Assembly (NCBI GenBank): GCA_003517675.1
Contig: DPAC01000084.1
Location: 1 to 7,967 of the forward strand
Reading direction: 5' to 3'
Length of the DNA: 7,967 nucleotides
Source: Porphyromonadaceae bacterium
GTDB lineage: Bacteria; Bacteroidota; Bacteroidia; Bacteroidales; Dysgonomonadaceae
The translations under genes were made by a program, and so were the position numbers. The notes under the pieces are model-generated. The model was not told the DNA's origin. It worked only from the letters and a program-made list of their open reading frames with translations, and did not search any database. Each line of letters starts with the position of its first letter. Positions within the stretch are counted from its first letter, which is position 1. This document shows, piece by piece, positions 1 to 7,466 of the stretch.

Positions 1-17
1 CGACGCTCTTCCGATCT
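1..17. other. Illumina adapter remnant at contig end (not genomic)
   Basis: The first 17 bases, CGACGCTCTTCCGATCT, are identical to the 3' end of the Illumina TruSeq read-1 adapter. The last 13 bases are shared by both adapter arms; the leading CGAC points to the read-1 arm. The peptidase reading frame on the minus strand runs through it without a stop and would add false residues (R-S-E-E-R), so the genomic sequence should be taken to begin at base 18. Confidence 0.95.
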
Positions 18-1793
18 TCTGTTCCACACCTCTTTTGCCGTGCGTATCACCGCTGCCTTCAGCACGGCCGCCGTGGCATCGGGATGGGCGTAGAGCCATT
101 CCCACACACGGATATCGACCAGCGAGACACCCATGATCTCGTAGGCGGACCAGAAGCTGCTGAGGGCGAGCCAATGCTCCTCACTGGGATTGCTGTCCTT
201 CAGGTCGAGCAGCTCCAGATCGCGCTTCTGAAAGAGGAACGCCACCGCCTCCGTAAACGAGGTGTTGGGCACGCCGTTCAGCATGTAGTAATCCACATCG
301 TTCATCGTAATGGTCTGCTCCACGTTGTGCCCAAACTCATGCACGGCGATGTTGTATCCCTTATAGTCCATTCCGTTTTCCCCGATCCGGGTGCGCAGTC
401 GTGCCACATCGTTGCGCATCTCAGCACCCCACGCATGGCCGGCACCGCGGGAGGCATCGACGGTGATCAGCGAGGTGATCTCCTTCGCTTTCTCAGGGTT
501 CCAGCCCAGCTTCACCAGGATGTTGGGCAGATCTTTTCCCAAAACCTTCGCATCGGGATACTTACGGGAGGTAAGGGCTGTCAGCTGCTCTTCGGGAATC
601 CCTTCCCCGCCCTTGAAACCGTTGTACCAGATATCGAACGGCTCCAGTTCCCGTCCCAGTCTCGAGGCGATAAAGGCAGCCACCTCCTTCACCTGCGGCG
701 ACGAGAGCAACCCCACAAAGAGTGCCTCCACATCTTTTTGCGGCACCTCCATGGTACCGTCGAAGGCGCGGGCCAGCTGGGTGGGGTAATGGGGGAAGTA
801 GGCGTCGAGCTGCCGCATGGCGTGAAAGTTCTTCAGGAACACCTCATAACGCCGGGTATCTTCCGGCGTGGCGGTGATTGCATTGCCATCTTCCAGCATC
901 TTGTTGGTCTCCGGGTTCCAGGTATAAGTATCGCTATTGATCACCTGTAGGGGAATAGACTGGTCTACAATGCGCTGCATCACCCGGTAAATCATTCGCT
1001 GTTTCTCCAGTCCCCGCTCTGTGTCGGCGTAGTTCGACTTCAGCTCATCGCGCAGACCCCAGTGGGTGATCAATTTCATGTGATCAGGAAACAGTTGTTC
1101 GCCCTTTTCATTACGAAGATTGCCCATGAAGATGTTGTAATCGGAGATATAGGCATCCGCTTCGGTCACGGTTTTTGAGATATCCTGCTGGATGGCGGCC
1201 GGCACGCGGGAGATGAAGCGGTCCCCCATCCGGGCATAGGCCCACTCCCTGCGGCTCCACTCCGCACCCCGTTCCGTCTTCTCCTCAAGGGAGAAAAAGG
1301 GGAAGTTGAGTGCGGTCAGGAAGGCGATCTTGTTGTCGTAGAGGTCGTCGGTGAGATGTGCCGAAGCGTTGTAACTGCCGAACAGCATATCCACCGGAGT
1401 GATCTCCGGCCCTTCGAGCTGCAAAGGCGCTTTCAGCTCCACATCCATCTTGTGGTAGTAGCCGCTGATCACCTCGAAGTTGCGCTCCAGCGTGGAGAAA
1501 AGGGTGGAGAGCGCAGCCGTGTCGGCCACAAACGAAGTTGAGCAGAATTGGGTAAAATCATCTGCGCTGCCGTCCTGTTCACGCCAGAGAGCGGCTACCT
1601 GATTTACGCCGCGTTCGATGCGGAAGGCATGATCTGCGCCGAGTGAATCTTTTAGCTGAGCTATCACCTTTTCAGCATGTGCATCGGGTATAAACTGATC
1701 TGTCTGCATATTGTTCTTACTCTTTTGTTGATTTACGCATGCCGTCAATAGGGTTATCGCCACGGCAAAGACAAAAATAAGATATTTCTTCAT
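18..1793 (-). CDS. Lipoprotein zinc metallopeptidase, M3-like gluzincin (C-terminus missing)
   Basis: The frame is open from ATG at 1793 to the contig end (592 codons, no stop), so the C-terminus is missing. Residues 1-19 form a lipoprotein signal: MKK, a hydrophobic stretch, then lipobox L-T-A-C with Cys19. This predicts a lipid-anchored periplasmic or outer-membrane protein. The zinc site is HEFGH, with H485, E486 and H489; a likely third ligand is E515 in SFTEAVAF, 26 residues after H489. That spacing is like M3 (thimet oligopeptidase/oligopeptidase F) gluzincins. A conserved-looking block, VDASRGAGHAWGAEM, lies about 40 residues before the motif, where M3 enzymes hold substrate-binding residues. 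The motif is followed by N-V-E-Q, not the A-L-H usual in M3, so this may be a separate Bacteroidota family. The start is supported by the signal peptide and an upstream promoter. Peptidase function is a confident inference; the substrate is unknown. Confidence 0.85.
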
Positions 1794-1849
1794 AAAATTA
1801 ATTGTTGAAATTGCCCTCATCATGTTTCTCAAGCAGATTGAGTGATGGG

Positions 1850-1880
1850 CAAATTTAGTTGTTTTTTTCTGATCTGCAAC
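1850..1880 (-). promoter_or_regulatory. Bacteroidota-type promoter for the lipoprotein peptidase
   Basis: Read on the minus strand, TAAATTTG (1857-1850) is a perfect match to the Bacteroidota -7 element TAnnTTTG. A GTTG (1880-1877, three of four to TTTG) lies 19 bases upstream, the expected spacing. Transcription would start near 1845, giving a leader of roughly 50 bases before the ATG at 1793. Motif match only. Confidence 0.6.
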
Positions 1881-1994
1881 ATCCCGAAAGGCAAACATTT
1901 TAACCGGCAGATGCGTTACACTAACTCGGGGTTGCTCCCGTGGCGATCCACAACATCCGATCGCTACCGGGAATTCCTTCACCGAGGAACCAAC

Positions 1995-2174
1995 ATGAAT
2001 GAAATCGACAAGAATGTAAAGACCCACGATAAACGTTTTCTGGATGAACTGTTCGAGCTGATCCGCATCCCCTCCGTCTCATCGCTGCCGGAACACAAGC
2101 CCGACATGTACCGTGCCGCCGAAAAATGGAAAGAGATTCTGCTTGGCAAAAAGAGGCTATACGACCAATTTTAA
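1995..2174 (+). pseudogene. Truncated N-terminus of an M20-family dipeptidase
   Basis: The first about 50 residues match the start of Bacteroidota M20 dipeptidases (zinc aminoacyl peptidases): a charged helix, then FLDELFELIRIPSVSS, then the stretch EHKPDMYRAAEKWKEILL. The ATG at 1995 has a good ribosome binding site, GAGGAA at 1984-1989, five bases upstream. After ILL (about 2142) similarity ends; seven unrelated residues follow and a stop occurs at 2172-2174. Family members are about 450 residues, so the metal-binding core and dimerisation domain are absent and the product cannot be active. The sequence after 2142 belongs to another gene in a different frame. No promoter matching TAnnTTTG was found upstream. 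Either a deletion or rearrangement removed the rest of the gene, or the assembly is chimeric here. Confidence 0.8.
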
Positions 2175-2409
2175 TATTGAAAACGACTGCATCGTCTGTG
2201 CTGAGAACATGCTGCGGCTTTATCCGGAAGAATTCACCATTGACGAGGTGCACCGCTTCCAGGAGATGTCGGATTTAGATAACGAGAGCATACTATATGC
2301 CATATCCTCTTCACAACATCAGTTGAAGGGAGTATTGGTGAATGCCTATGGGGTCTATTCCGAAACAGCCACAACCGAGTTAATTGAAAAGCTTTCAGAA
2401 AACAGGTAG
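2143..2409 (+). pseudogene. Small Bacteroidota protein lacking its N-terminus (often mislabelled PRPP synthetase)
   Basis: From LAKRGYTTNFNI to the TAG at 2407-2409 this frame resembles a family of roughly 100-residue Bacteroidota proteins, often annotated (doubtfully) as phosphoribosylpyrophosphate synthetase. Recognisable parts are the KRGYT start block, a middle IDEVHRFQEMS segment, then SILYAISS and GVLVNAYGVYS. About 88 residues are left; the usual first 10-15 residues before KRGYT are missing and M20 dipeptidase DNA is in their place. A GTG at 2113 would give an in-frame 98-codon ORF, but its first ten codons are dipeptidase sequence read in another frame, and no ribosome binding site precedes it. 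Function unknown; the family has none of the PRPP synthetase signatures. Family assignment is from memory of the motif pattern. Confidence 0.65.
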
Positions 2410-2467
2410 AGTAGGTTCGTTCATGCTGATGGTTGAACTGGATTCTGCCTGTTCGATGGTTTCACAC

Positions 2468-3646
2468 TCACCCCATGCCCGGGGGATGAGCAACCACGAT
2501 GTAGGCCGAGTAGCGTGTGTCTGCCGTGACAGGAGTCAGCGACAGGTAACCGGAAACTATCTTTCCGTTCTCTACTGTGAGCGGTGACTCCCGTTGCATC
2601 TTTTGGTGGAACGACAAGGCACCTTCGGGTTTCCTGAAATAGTCCACCGTGAACCTGCCCTGCCCATCTACCCCCATAAACCGATCCTGAAAGCGTCGCG
2701 CCACCACGCCCATGTTCATTCGCATATTGATTTCCACACAAGGTTGAACAGCATACCCCTCCTCGGTCTTACAGATCATCATATCCACACCCGCATAACC
2801 GCTGTACGAAGGAAAATAAAGGGAAAGTTTCCCTAAAAGAGTTTCACGCAGACGATGCAGCAGCTCTATAGAAACATAGGCCGAAAGATTCTCCTCAATC
2901 CGGCTATCGGAAAGCAGCTCATTTCCCATGTAGGCACCGGATTTGGCAGAGCGGAACATCGAATAACCGGCAAAACGAGTTATGCCCTCATCCAGATAAA
3001 ACTCCATGGCAAGATCCACCACCCGTTGTAAGACCGGTTCAGCCACCACACCGCCCTGTTCCCGGATCACCCGCCGGCACCAGTCGACCTGCTTGTCGGT
3101 GATCGCCCCCAGTATCCAGATCAACCCTTTTCCGCTTCCGGACAAAGGCATCTTCAACACTTTATCACCGGGCGTCGATTGCAAAAAATCCAATAGCTCC
3201 TCTACCCGGGTAAAATAATGCGATTCCCCGCAAAAAGAAGACTCCTGGGCCGACAACTCCCGCAGCAGTCGTACTGCATGCTGCCTGTCGGAATAGTCCC
3301 GCAGCCGTTGCAGCTCCTCCATTGTTGGAATCTGCTCCTCCGATGCACCCAGAGACAGCAGTTTTTTGCAGAGTGCCGGATTCCAGCCCCAGGGAATAAT
3401 TTTCTCACGGGGGTGCAAAGCAATCTCTGCGAAGGAAATCAGCTCAGCGGAAACAGGCAGCACCTCTTTGATGGTATCCAAAAACGATCGGTTTTCCTTC
3501 CCCTCTGCGATCACCGCATCGCCTTCGCCATACCAGACAGGCAATAGAGCCAACTCCTCCGTCATTTGCAGGGCAGAGGCCGGAGGGGTGTAGTTGGCAG
3601 CAAAGTTTGCAAGCGCAAGATCGTGCCAGGGATTAAAAAGATGCAT
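2468..3646 (-). CDS. Uncharacterised ATP-grasp-like protein
   Basis: 392 residues, complete. The N-terminus has the motif F-N-P-W-H-D-L-A-L-A (residues 4-13) followed by TPPASA, a pattern I associate with uncharacterised Bacteroidota proteins. The rest fits an ATP-grasp fold: K162/K165 before a glycine-rich loop GSGKG (170-174) for ATP phosphates, VDMMI at 287-291, and E305-x-N307 in PCVEINMRMNMG, the place where ATP-grasp ligases bind Mg2+. This predicts a cytosolic ATP-dependent carboxylate ligase (acyl-phosphate intermediate), substrate unknown. No signal peptide or membrane segment. It lies 72 bases after buk on the same strand, and I see no TAnnTTTG box in the gap, so it is probably the last gene of the ptb-buk operon. 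The ATG at 3646 fits because the N-terminal motif follows at once. Confidence 0.75.
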   Translation of the reverse strand: MHLFNPWHDLALANFAANYTPPASALQMTEELALLPVWYGEGDAVIAEGKENRSFLDTIKEVLPVSAELISFAEIALHPREKIIPWGWNPALCKKLLSLGASEEQIPTMEELQRLRDYSDRQHAVRLLRELSAQESSFCGESHYFTRVEELLDFLQSTPGDKVLKMPLSGSGKGLIWILGAITDKQVDWCRRVIREQGGVVAEPVLQRVVDLAMEFYLDEGITRFAGYSMFRSAKSGAYMGNELLSDSRIEENLSAYVSIELLHRLRETLLGKLSLYFPSYSGYAGVDMMICKTEEGYAVQPCVEINMRMNMGVVARRFQDRFMGVDGQGRFTVDYFRKPEGALSFHQKMQRESPLTVENGKIVSGYLSLTPVTADTRYSAYIVVAHPPGMG

Positions 3647-3718
3647 TTACAGTAGTATATTTGATTTAATCTCTGCCTGATTTGTGATTTATGATTTTCT
3701 GTTGGGTAAAGAAAATAT

Positions 3719-4798
3719 CTATTGATATTCTTTTATCTCAATCTCACCATTGAGGGCCAGCAGTGCATTCTCAGCCAGCGCACTCATTTCGTCCTGGCCC
3801 GGATAGAGGTGAACCGGTGCAATCCGATAGACCCGTTCGCTGATCAGGTTGCAGAACCATTTGCTGTTGGCTATTCCCCCTGTGATCAGGATTGCATCCA
3901 CCTCCCCCTTTAGTACAGTGGACATGGCACCTATTTCTTTCGCTACCTGGTAGGCCATCGCCTCCAGCACTTCCATACATTTCTTGTCGCCATTTCTCGC
4001 TTCCCGCTCGGCAATATAGGCATCGTTGGTACCCAGGTAGGCCATCATTCCACCTTTACCGACGATCATTTCAGTCATCTTTTCGTAACTGTATATGCCA
4101 CTGAAGGCTACTTTCAACAATTGTCCCACCGGCAATGAGCCGGAGCGCTCCGGAGAAAAAGGACCATCGCCATCCAGCCCCTGGTTTACATCGATCACCT
4201 TCCCCTTTTGGTGGGCACCTACGGTTATACCGCCTCCAAGATGCACCACAATAAGATTCAGATCCTCATATTTCTTCATGATCGATTTGGCATGTGAGCG
4301 AGCAACCGCTTTCTGATTCAACGCATGAAAAACCGATCTTCTTTCGAAGTTCGGGTGACCTGAATATCTTGCCAATGGTTGTAATTCATCCACCACTACC
4401 GGATCGGCAATAAATGCCTCGGCTGACGGAAGTAACTTTGCAATATCGGCTGCAATGAGCGCTCCCAGGTTGCTGGCATGTTCTCCCCGCTTACACGCAA
4501 GCAGATCGTTTCGCATCGCTTCATTCACCCGGTAAACACCCGATGCAATCGGTTTCACCATCCCGCCCCGGCCGATCACGGCATCAATGGTGTTGACAGG
4601 GACATCCGCGCCTTTCAGTTCTTCGTAGATAACATTCTTCCTGTATTCATACTGATCTGTGATCCGTTTGAATTTACGCAATACCTCGGGAGCATGCTTG
4701 ATGGTTTTCAGGAAGATCACCTTGTCCTGCTGGTAAATGGCAATCTTCGTCGATGTTGAACCGGGGTTAATGACCAGGATACGTGTATTTGTTCCCAT
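3719..4798 (-). CDS. buk: Butyrate kinase
   Basis: 359 residues, the normal length for butyrate kinase (EC 2.7.2.7), an ASKHA-fold acyl kinase. It moves phosphate from butyryl phosphate (or isobutyryl/isovaleryl phosphate) to ADP, giving the acid and ATP in the cytosol. Signatures: N11-P-G-S-T-S-T-K in the first phosphate loop, GRGG at 76-79, FERRSVFHALNQKAVAR (151-167), VVHLGGGITVGAH (184-196), DGDGPFSPERSG (209-220), ITGGIA (305-310) and EMSALAENA near the C-terminus. All expected motifs are present, so the enzyme should be active. It follows ptb by 93 bases on the same strand, the classic pairing for making acid from acyl-CoA. The start has no clear Shine-Dalgarno site; the upstream DNA is AT-rich, which is usual in Bacteroidota. 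Butyrate versus branched-chain substrate cannot be told from sequence. Confidence 0.95.
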   Translation of the reverse strand: MGTNTRILVINPGSTSTKIAIYQQDKVIFLKTIKHAPEVLRKFKRITDQYEYRKNVIYEELKGADVPVNTIDAVIGRGGMVKPIASGVYRVNEAMRNDLLACKRGEHASNLGALIAADIAKLLPSAEAFIADPVVVDELQPLARYSGHPNFERRSVFHALNQKAVARSHAKSIMKKYEDLNLIVVHLGGGITVGAHQKGKVIDVNQGLDGDGPFSPERSGSLPVGQLLKVAFSGIYSYEKMTEMIVGKGGMMAYLGTNDAYIAEREARNGDKKCMEVLEAMAYQVAKEIGAMSTVLKGEVDAILITGGIANSKWFCNLISERVYRIAPVHLYPGQDEMSALAENALLALNGEIEIKEYQ

Positions 4799-4852
4799 AT
4801 GTTGTTTTATATTTTAAGTACATATTGATTTTCTTTCCGGAAATAATCCCTG

Positions 4853-4884
4853 CCGGATCTCCTGTTTTCGGGACAGGTATCCGG
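4853..4884 (-). other. Strong hairpin between ptb and buk
   Basis: In the transcript of the minus strand, CCGGAT pairs with ATCCGG (outer 6 bp) and CCTGT with ACAGG (inner 5 bp), separated by a small internal loop (A opposite AG) and closed by the 7-base loop CCCGAAA. It starts 7 bases after the ptb stop. No T-run follows it (the next bases are CAGGGATTATTT), so it is not a standard intrinsic terminator. It may be an RNA stabiliser or processing site that sets different ptb and buk levels, or a partial attenuator. Confidence 0.6.
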
Positions 4885-4891
4885 GAACACA

Positions 4892-5791
4892 TTATCTGAG
4901 ACAAGCTGCCAGGGCGATGGAGAGCAGCTTACTCCGTTGGTTGTCGGAACGGGAGGTAAGTACAATGGGTGCTGCTGCACCCATCACCACAGCGGCAGTA
5001 GTTGCCCCTCCCAAAAAGTTCAGCGCTTTATAAAACATATTCCCTGCCTCAATATCGGGCGCCAGGATGATGTCGCAGTCGCCGGCAACTTCACTCTCGA
5101 TACCTTTATGGCGGGCAGCGTCTTTGTTCACTGCAATATCTATCGCGAAGGGGCCGTCCACCACGCATCCTTTGAGCAATCCGGCATTATTCATTTCTTT
5201 GAGGCGTGCAGCGTGCACCGTTGCTTCCATCCTGGGATTCACCGTCTCCACCGCAGCTGCTACAGCCACCCTGGGATTTTCAATGCCCAAAAGATGACAG
5301 GCGTTTACCGCGTTGTTCAGGATCTGCACCTTTTCATCCAAATTGGGGGCAATATTCATGGCCACATCGGTCACACAGAAAATTTTGTGATAATAGGGAG
5401 ACTGAAAGAATGCCACATGACTTAACAGTTGTTCCGTACGTAACCCGGCCTCCCTGTCCAGGACAGCTTTTAGCAGATCACCTGTTTTTACAAAGCCTTT
5501 CATCAGAATATCGGCATCGCCCTGCCTGACCCGCTCAACGGCTATCCGGACGGAATCAACCGCTCCTGCCCTGTTGTCAAAGATGTCGATATGGCTCAGA
5601 TCAACACCGGCCACATGGGCCAGGCGTTCTATTTCCTGTTTATTCCCCACCAGCAGCGGGGTTACGATACCCTCTTTCACAGCAGTATGAATGGCTAACA
5701 ACACCTCCTGGTCTTCAGCTGCAGCAACAACCATTCTTCGTTTGGGCCTGCTTTTGGCCCGCTGAATAAGCTCGGTTAAATCACGGATCAT
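4892..5791 (-). CDS. ptb: Phosphate butyryltransferase
   Basis: 299 residues from the ATG at 5791, normal for phosphate butyryltransferase (EC 2.3.1.19) of the PTA/PTB family. It swaps CoA of butyryl-CoA (or branched acyl-CoA) for phosphate, giving the acyl phosphate used by Buk. Seen in order: ADILMKGFVKTGDLLKAVLD, then HVAFFQSP, TDVAMNIAPNLDEK, a DGPFAIDIAVN stretch, LAPDIEAGNMFYKAL, and the C-terminal SDNQRSKLLSIALA. No extra enoyl-CoA hydratase domain is present. The frame stays open to an upstream ATG at 5902, but those 37 codons are AT-rich, have no family similarity and read through the intergenic region. The MIRDLTELI start at 5791 is therefore preferred, although no Shine-Dalgarno site is visible. 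First gene of ptb-buk-ATP-grasp. No clean Bacteroidota promoter was found upstream. It could work on acetyl-CoA weakly, but the adjacent buk favours butyrate-type substrates. Confidence 0.92.
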   Translation of the reverse strand: MIRDLTELIQRAKSRPKRRMVVAAAEDQEVLLAIHTAVKEGIVTPLLVGNKQEIERLAHVAGVDLSHIDIFDNRAGAVDSVRIAVERVRQGDADILMKGFVKTGDLLKAVLDREAGLRTEQLLSHVAFFQSPYYHKIFCVTDVAMNIAPNLDEKVQILNNAVNACHLLGIENPRVAVAAAVETVNPRMEATVHAARLKEMNNAGLLKGCVVDGPFAIDIAVNKDAARHKGIESEVAGDCDIILAPDIEAGNMFYKALNFLGGATTAAVVMGAAAPIVLTSRSDNQRSKLLSIALAACLR

Positions 5792-5947
5792 CACGTCTGT
5801 TATTTTGAAGCTGTTTACTTGCAAAAGAACAAAAAATATTGCAAATTTTGGTGATTTAACCGATATATTTTTGACAAATCGTAAAAGAAAACCACGTACC
5901 AAATTTCTCCGATAAGTGTTTGCCTCATTGATTTATTTTTAGATAAA

Positions 5948-5980
5948 ATTGTGCATTCTCATTCATTTCATTTAAATTTG
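5948..5980 (+). promoter_or_regulatory. Bacteroidota-type promoter for the sialate O-acetylesterase gene
   Basis: TAAATTTG at 5973-5980 matches the -7 element TAnnTTTG exactly. ATTG at 5948-5951 (three of four to TTTG) lies 21 bases upstream, within the known 19-21 range. Transcription would begin about 5 bases after the box, leaving a leader of roughly 20 bases before the ATG at 6007. The surrounding divergent region from 5792 is AT-rich. Confidence 0.65.
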
Positions 5981-6006
5981 TCAAATAATATAAAGACATC
6001 ATCCAA

Positions 6007-7431
6007 ATGAAACATTTATCCATTCTTCTTACCCTGATTTTATTCGCAACGTCAACCCTTTTTGCGACAGTAACACTCCCCGAAATAATGAGCGACAATA
6101 TGGTTCTTCAGCAGAACGCAAAAGTAAAAATCTGGGGAAAATCAAAGGCGAATGCCAATATCACAGTCACTCCTTCGTGGAGTAACGAAAAAACACAAAC
6201 AAAATCGGATAAAAATGGCAACTGGACTGCTGTATTGGAAACTCCGGCAGGTAGTTTTACAAAACACACGCTGACTATCTCCGATGGGGAACCTGTTATA
6301 CTCAACAACGTACTTATTGGCGAGGTGTGGCTTGCATCCGGTCAAAGCAATATGGAAATGCCGCTGAACGGTTTCCGGAACAATCCGGTTATGGACGCTA
6401 ATGAAACCATTGCTTTGTCAGGAAAAAACAAAGGCATACGATTCGTTACGATTCCAAAAAACGCAGCGATGACGCCACAAGAAACTGTAGCGGGAAGCTG
6501 GAAAGAATCAACTCCGGAAAACGCAGCGTGGTTTAGTGCCACAGCGTATCATTTTGCAAAAATGTTATACGATGCGCTGGATGTTCCTGTGGGAGTTATC
6601 GTTTCCAGCTGGGGAGGTACCAGGGTGGAAGGATGGACCAGCCGCGAAATACTGGAAACCTATTCCGATGTAGATTTGAGCGAAAAAGCGATTGAAGCGT
6701 TGAACCCGATGGCTCGTCCGTTAGTGATGTACAACGCAATGATTAAACCATTAATAAACTATACCATAAAAGGATTTATCTGGTATCAGGGCGAATCGAA
6801 TGTAGGCCGTCACGATGTATATGCACAGCGGCTTGCCAATATGGTAAAGCTTTGGCGTAATGATTGGGGCCTGGGCGAATTACCGTTTTATTATGTCGAG
6901 ATTGCTCCCTTCGTTTACGGGGACGGTGAAACAGGCACTTCGGCCGCATATCTGCGGGAAGCACAATTTAAGGCACAATCGATCATACCGAACAGCGGAA
7001 TGATTTCTACCAACGATTTGGTGGAAAAACAGGAAAAAAGGAACATTCATCCTAAAAATAAAACAGAGGTAGGCAGAAGATTGGCTTATATGGCCTTATC
7101 GCAAACATACGGCATGAAAAATATTGCTTCACGCGGCCCTGAATATAAATCGATGGAAATAAAAGACGGTAAAATCCATTTGTCGTTTCATCACGCCGAT
7201 GATGGTTTCAACAGAATGATCAGTGCCGAAGGATTCGAAATAGCCGGAAGCGACAACGTTTTTGTTCCTGCCGACGTGGAAATTGACTTAAATAACCGGA
7301 TAATAATTGTATCGCACAAGGAGATTTCCAACCCTGTGGCTGCAAGATACTGTTTCCGGAATTTTCAGATCGGAAATATGGCAAACACCCGCGAACTTCC
7401 GATGGTACCATTCAGAACCGATAATTTTTAA
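6007..7431 (+). CDS. Secreted sialate O-acetylesterase-like SGNH hydrolase
   Basis: 474 residues, complete. Residues 1-20 are a signal peptide (MKH, hydrophobic core, likely cut after STLFA), so the enzyme is exported. A beta-rich N-terminal region (about 21-100, starting LPEIMSDNMVLQQ) is typical of bacterial sialate O-acetylesterases. The SGNH core then has GQSNM with nucleophile S114, SSWGG (200-204), WYQGESN (259-265), and ND at 336-337 with IHPKNK, where H348 is the likely catalytic histidine. These fit removal of acetyl groups from sialic acid or, in many Bacteroidota relatives, from plant polysaccharides such as xylan. No sialidase or other glycan gene is in the window, so the substrate is open. 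Its own promoter lies just upstream, and it diverges from ptb. Codons are clearly richer in A and T than in the neighbouring genes (many AAA, ATA, GAA), which may point to separate acquisition. Confidence 0.88.
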   Translation: MKHLSILLTLILFATSTLFATVTLPEIMSDNMVLQQNAKVKIWGKSKANANITVTPSWSNEKTQTKSDKNGNWTAVLETPAGSFTKHTLTISDGEPVILNNVLIGEVWLASGQSNMEMPLNGFRNNPVMDANETIALSGKNKGIRFVTIPKNAAMTPQETVAGSWKESTPENAAWFSATAYHFAKMLYDALDVPVGVIVSSWGGTRVEGWTSREILETYSDVDLSEKAIEALNPMARPLVMYNAMIKPLINYTIKGFIWYQGESNVGRHDVYAQRLANMVKLWRNDWGLGELPFYYVEIAPFVYGDGETGTSAAYLREAQFKAQSIIPNSGMISTNDLVEKQEKRNIHPKNKTEVGRRLAYMALSQTYGMKNIASRGPEYKSMEIKDGKIHLSFHHADDGFNRMISAEGFEIAGSDNVFVPADVEIDLNNRIIIVSHKEISNPVAARYCFRNFQIGNMANTRELPMVPFRTDNF

Positions 7432-7450
7432 TGGTCAATGCTCCCCTGTC

Positions 7451-7466
7451 TGCCGGCAGGCCGGCA
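7451..7466. repeat. GC-rich palindrome in convergent intergenic region
   Basis: TGCCGG-CAGG-CCGGCA forms a 6-bp stem with a 4-base loop, 20 bases after the esterase stop; the first eight bases, TGCCGGCA, are themselves a perfect palindrome. It stands out in AT-rich surroundings. No T-run follows on either strand, so it is not a standard terminator, though it lies where two genes converge and could slow transcription or protect 3' ends. It resembles the short dispersed TGCCGGCAGGC-type palindromes of many Bacteroidota genomes (from memory). Only one copy is in this window. Confidence 0.5.

Noticed and set aside
84..950. 288-codon plus-strand ORF
   Set aside because: It lies antisense to the lipoprotein peptidase, whose frame carries the lipobox and the HEFGH motif. 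The plus-strand translation shows no recognisable motifs and is a shadow of high-GC coding DNA.
1842..1994. Upstream extension of the dipeptidase fragment to an ATG at 1842
   Set aside because: The added residues have no similarity to M20 enzymes and overlap the opposite-strand promoter; the ATG at 1995 has a good ribosome binding site and begins the family sequence.
3714..3729. AT-only hairpin AATATC-TATT-GATATT at the buk stop, followed by T-rich DNA on the minus strand
   Set aside because: The stem is weak (one G-C pair) and overlaps the stop codon, and the T-run is interrupted. Not enough for a terminator call, though it could slightly reduce read-through into the ATP-grasp gene.
4937..5425. 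162-codon plus-strand ORF opposite ptb
   Set aside because: It is antisense to the well-supported ptb gene, has Cys/His-rich low-quality sequence and no family features.
5847..5873. TATTTTTG box as a second plus-strand promoter upstream of the esterase
   Set aside because: The nearest TTTG is only 15 bases away, short of the 19-21 expected, and the box lies far from the start codon. The 5948-5980 promoter fits much better.
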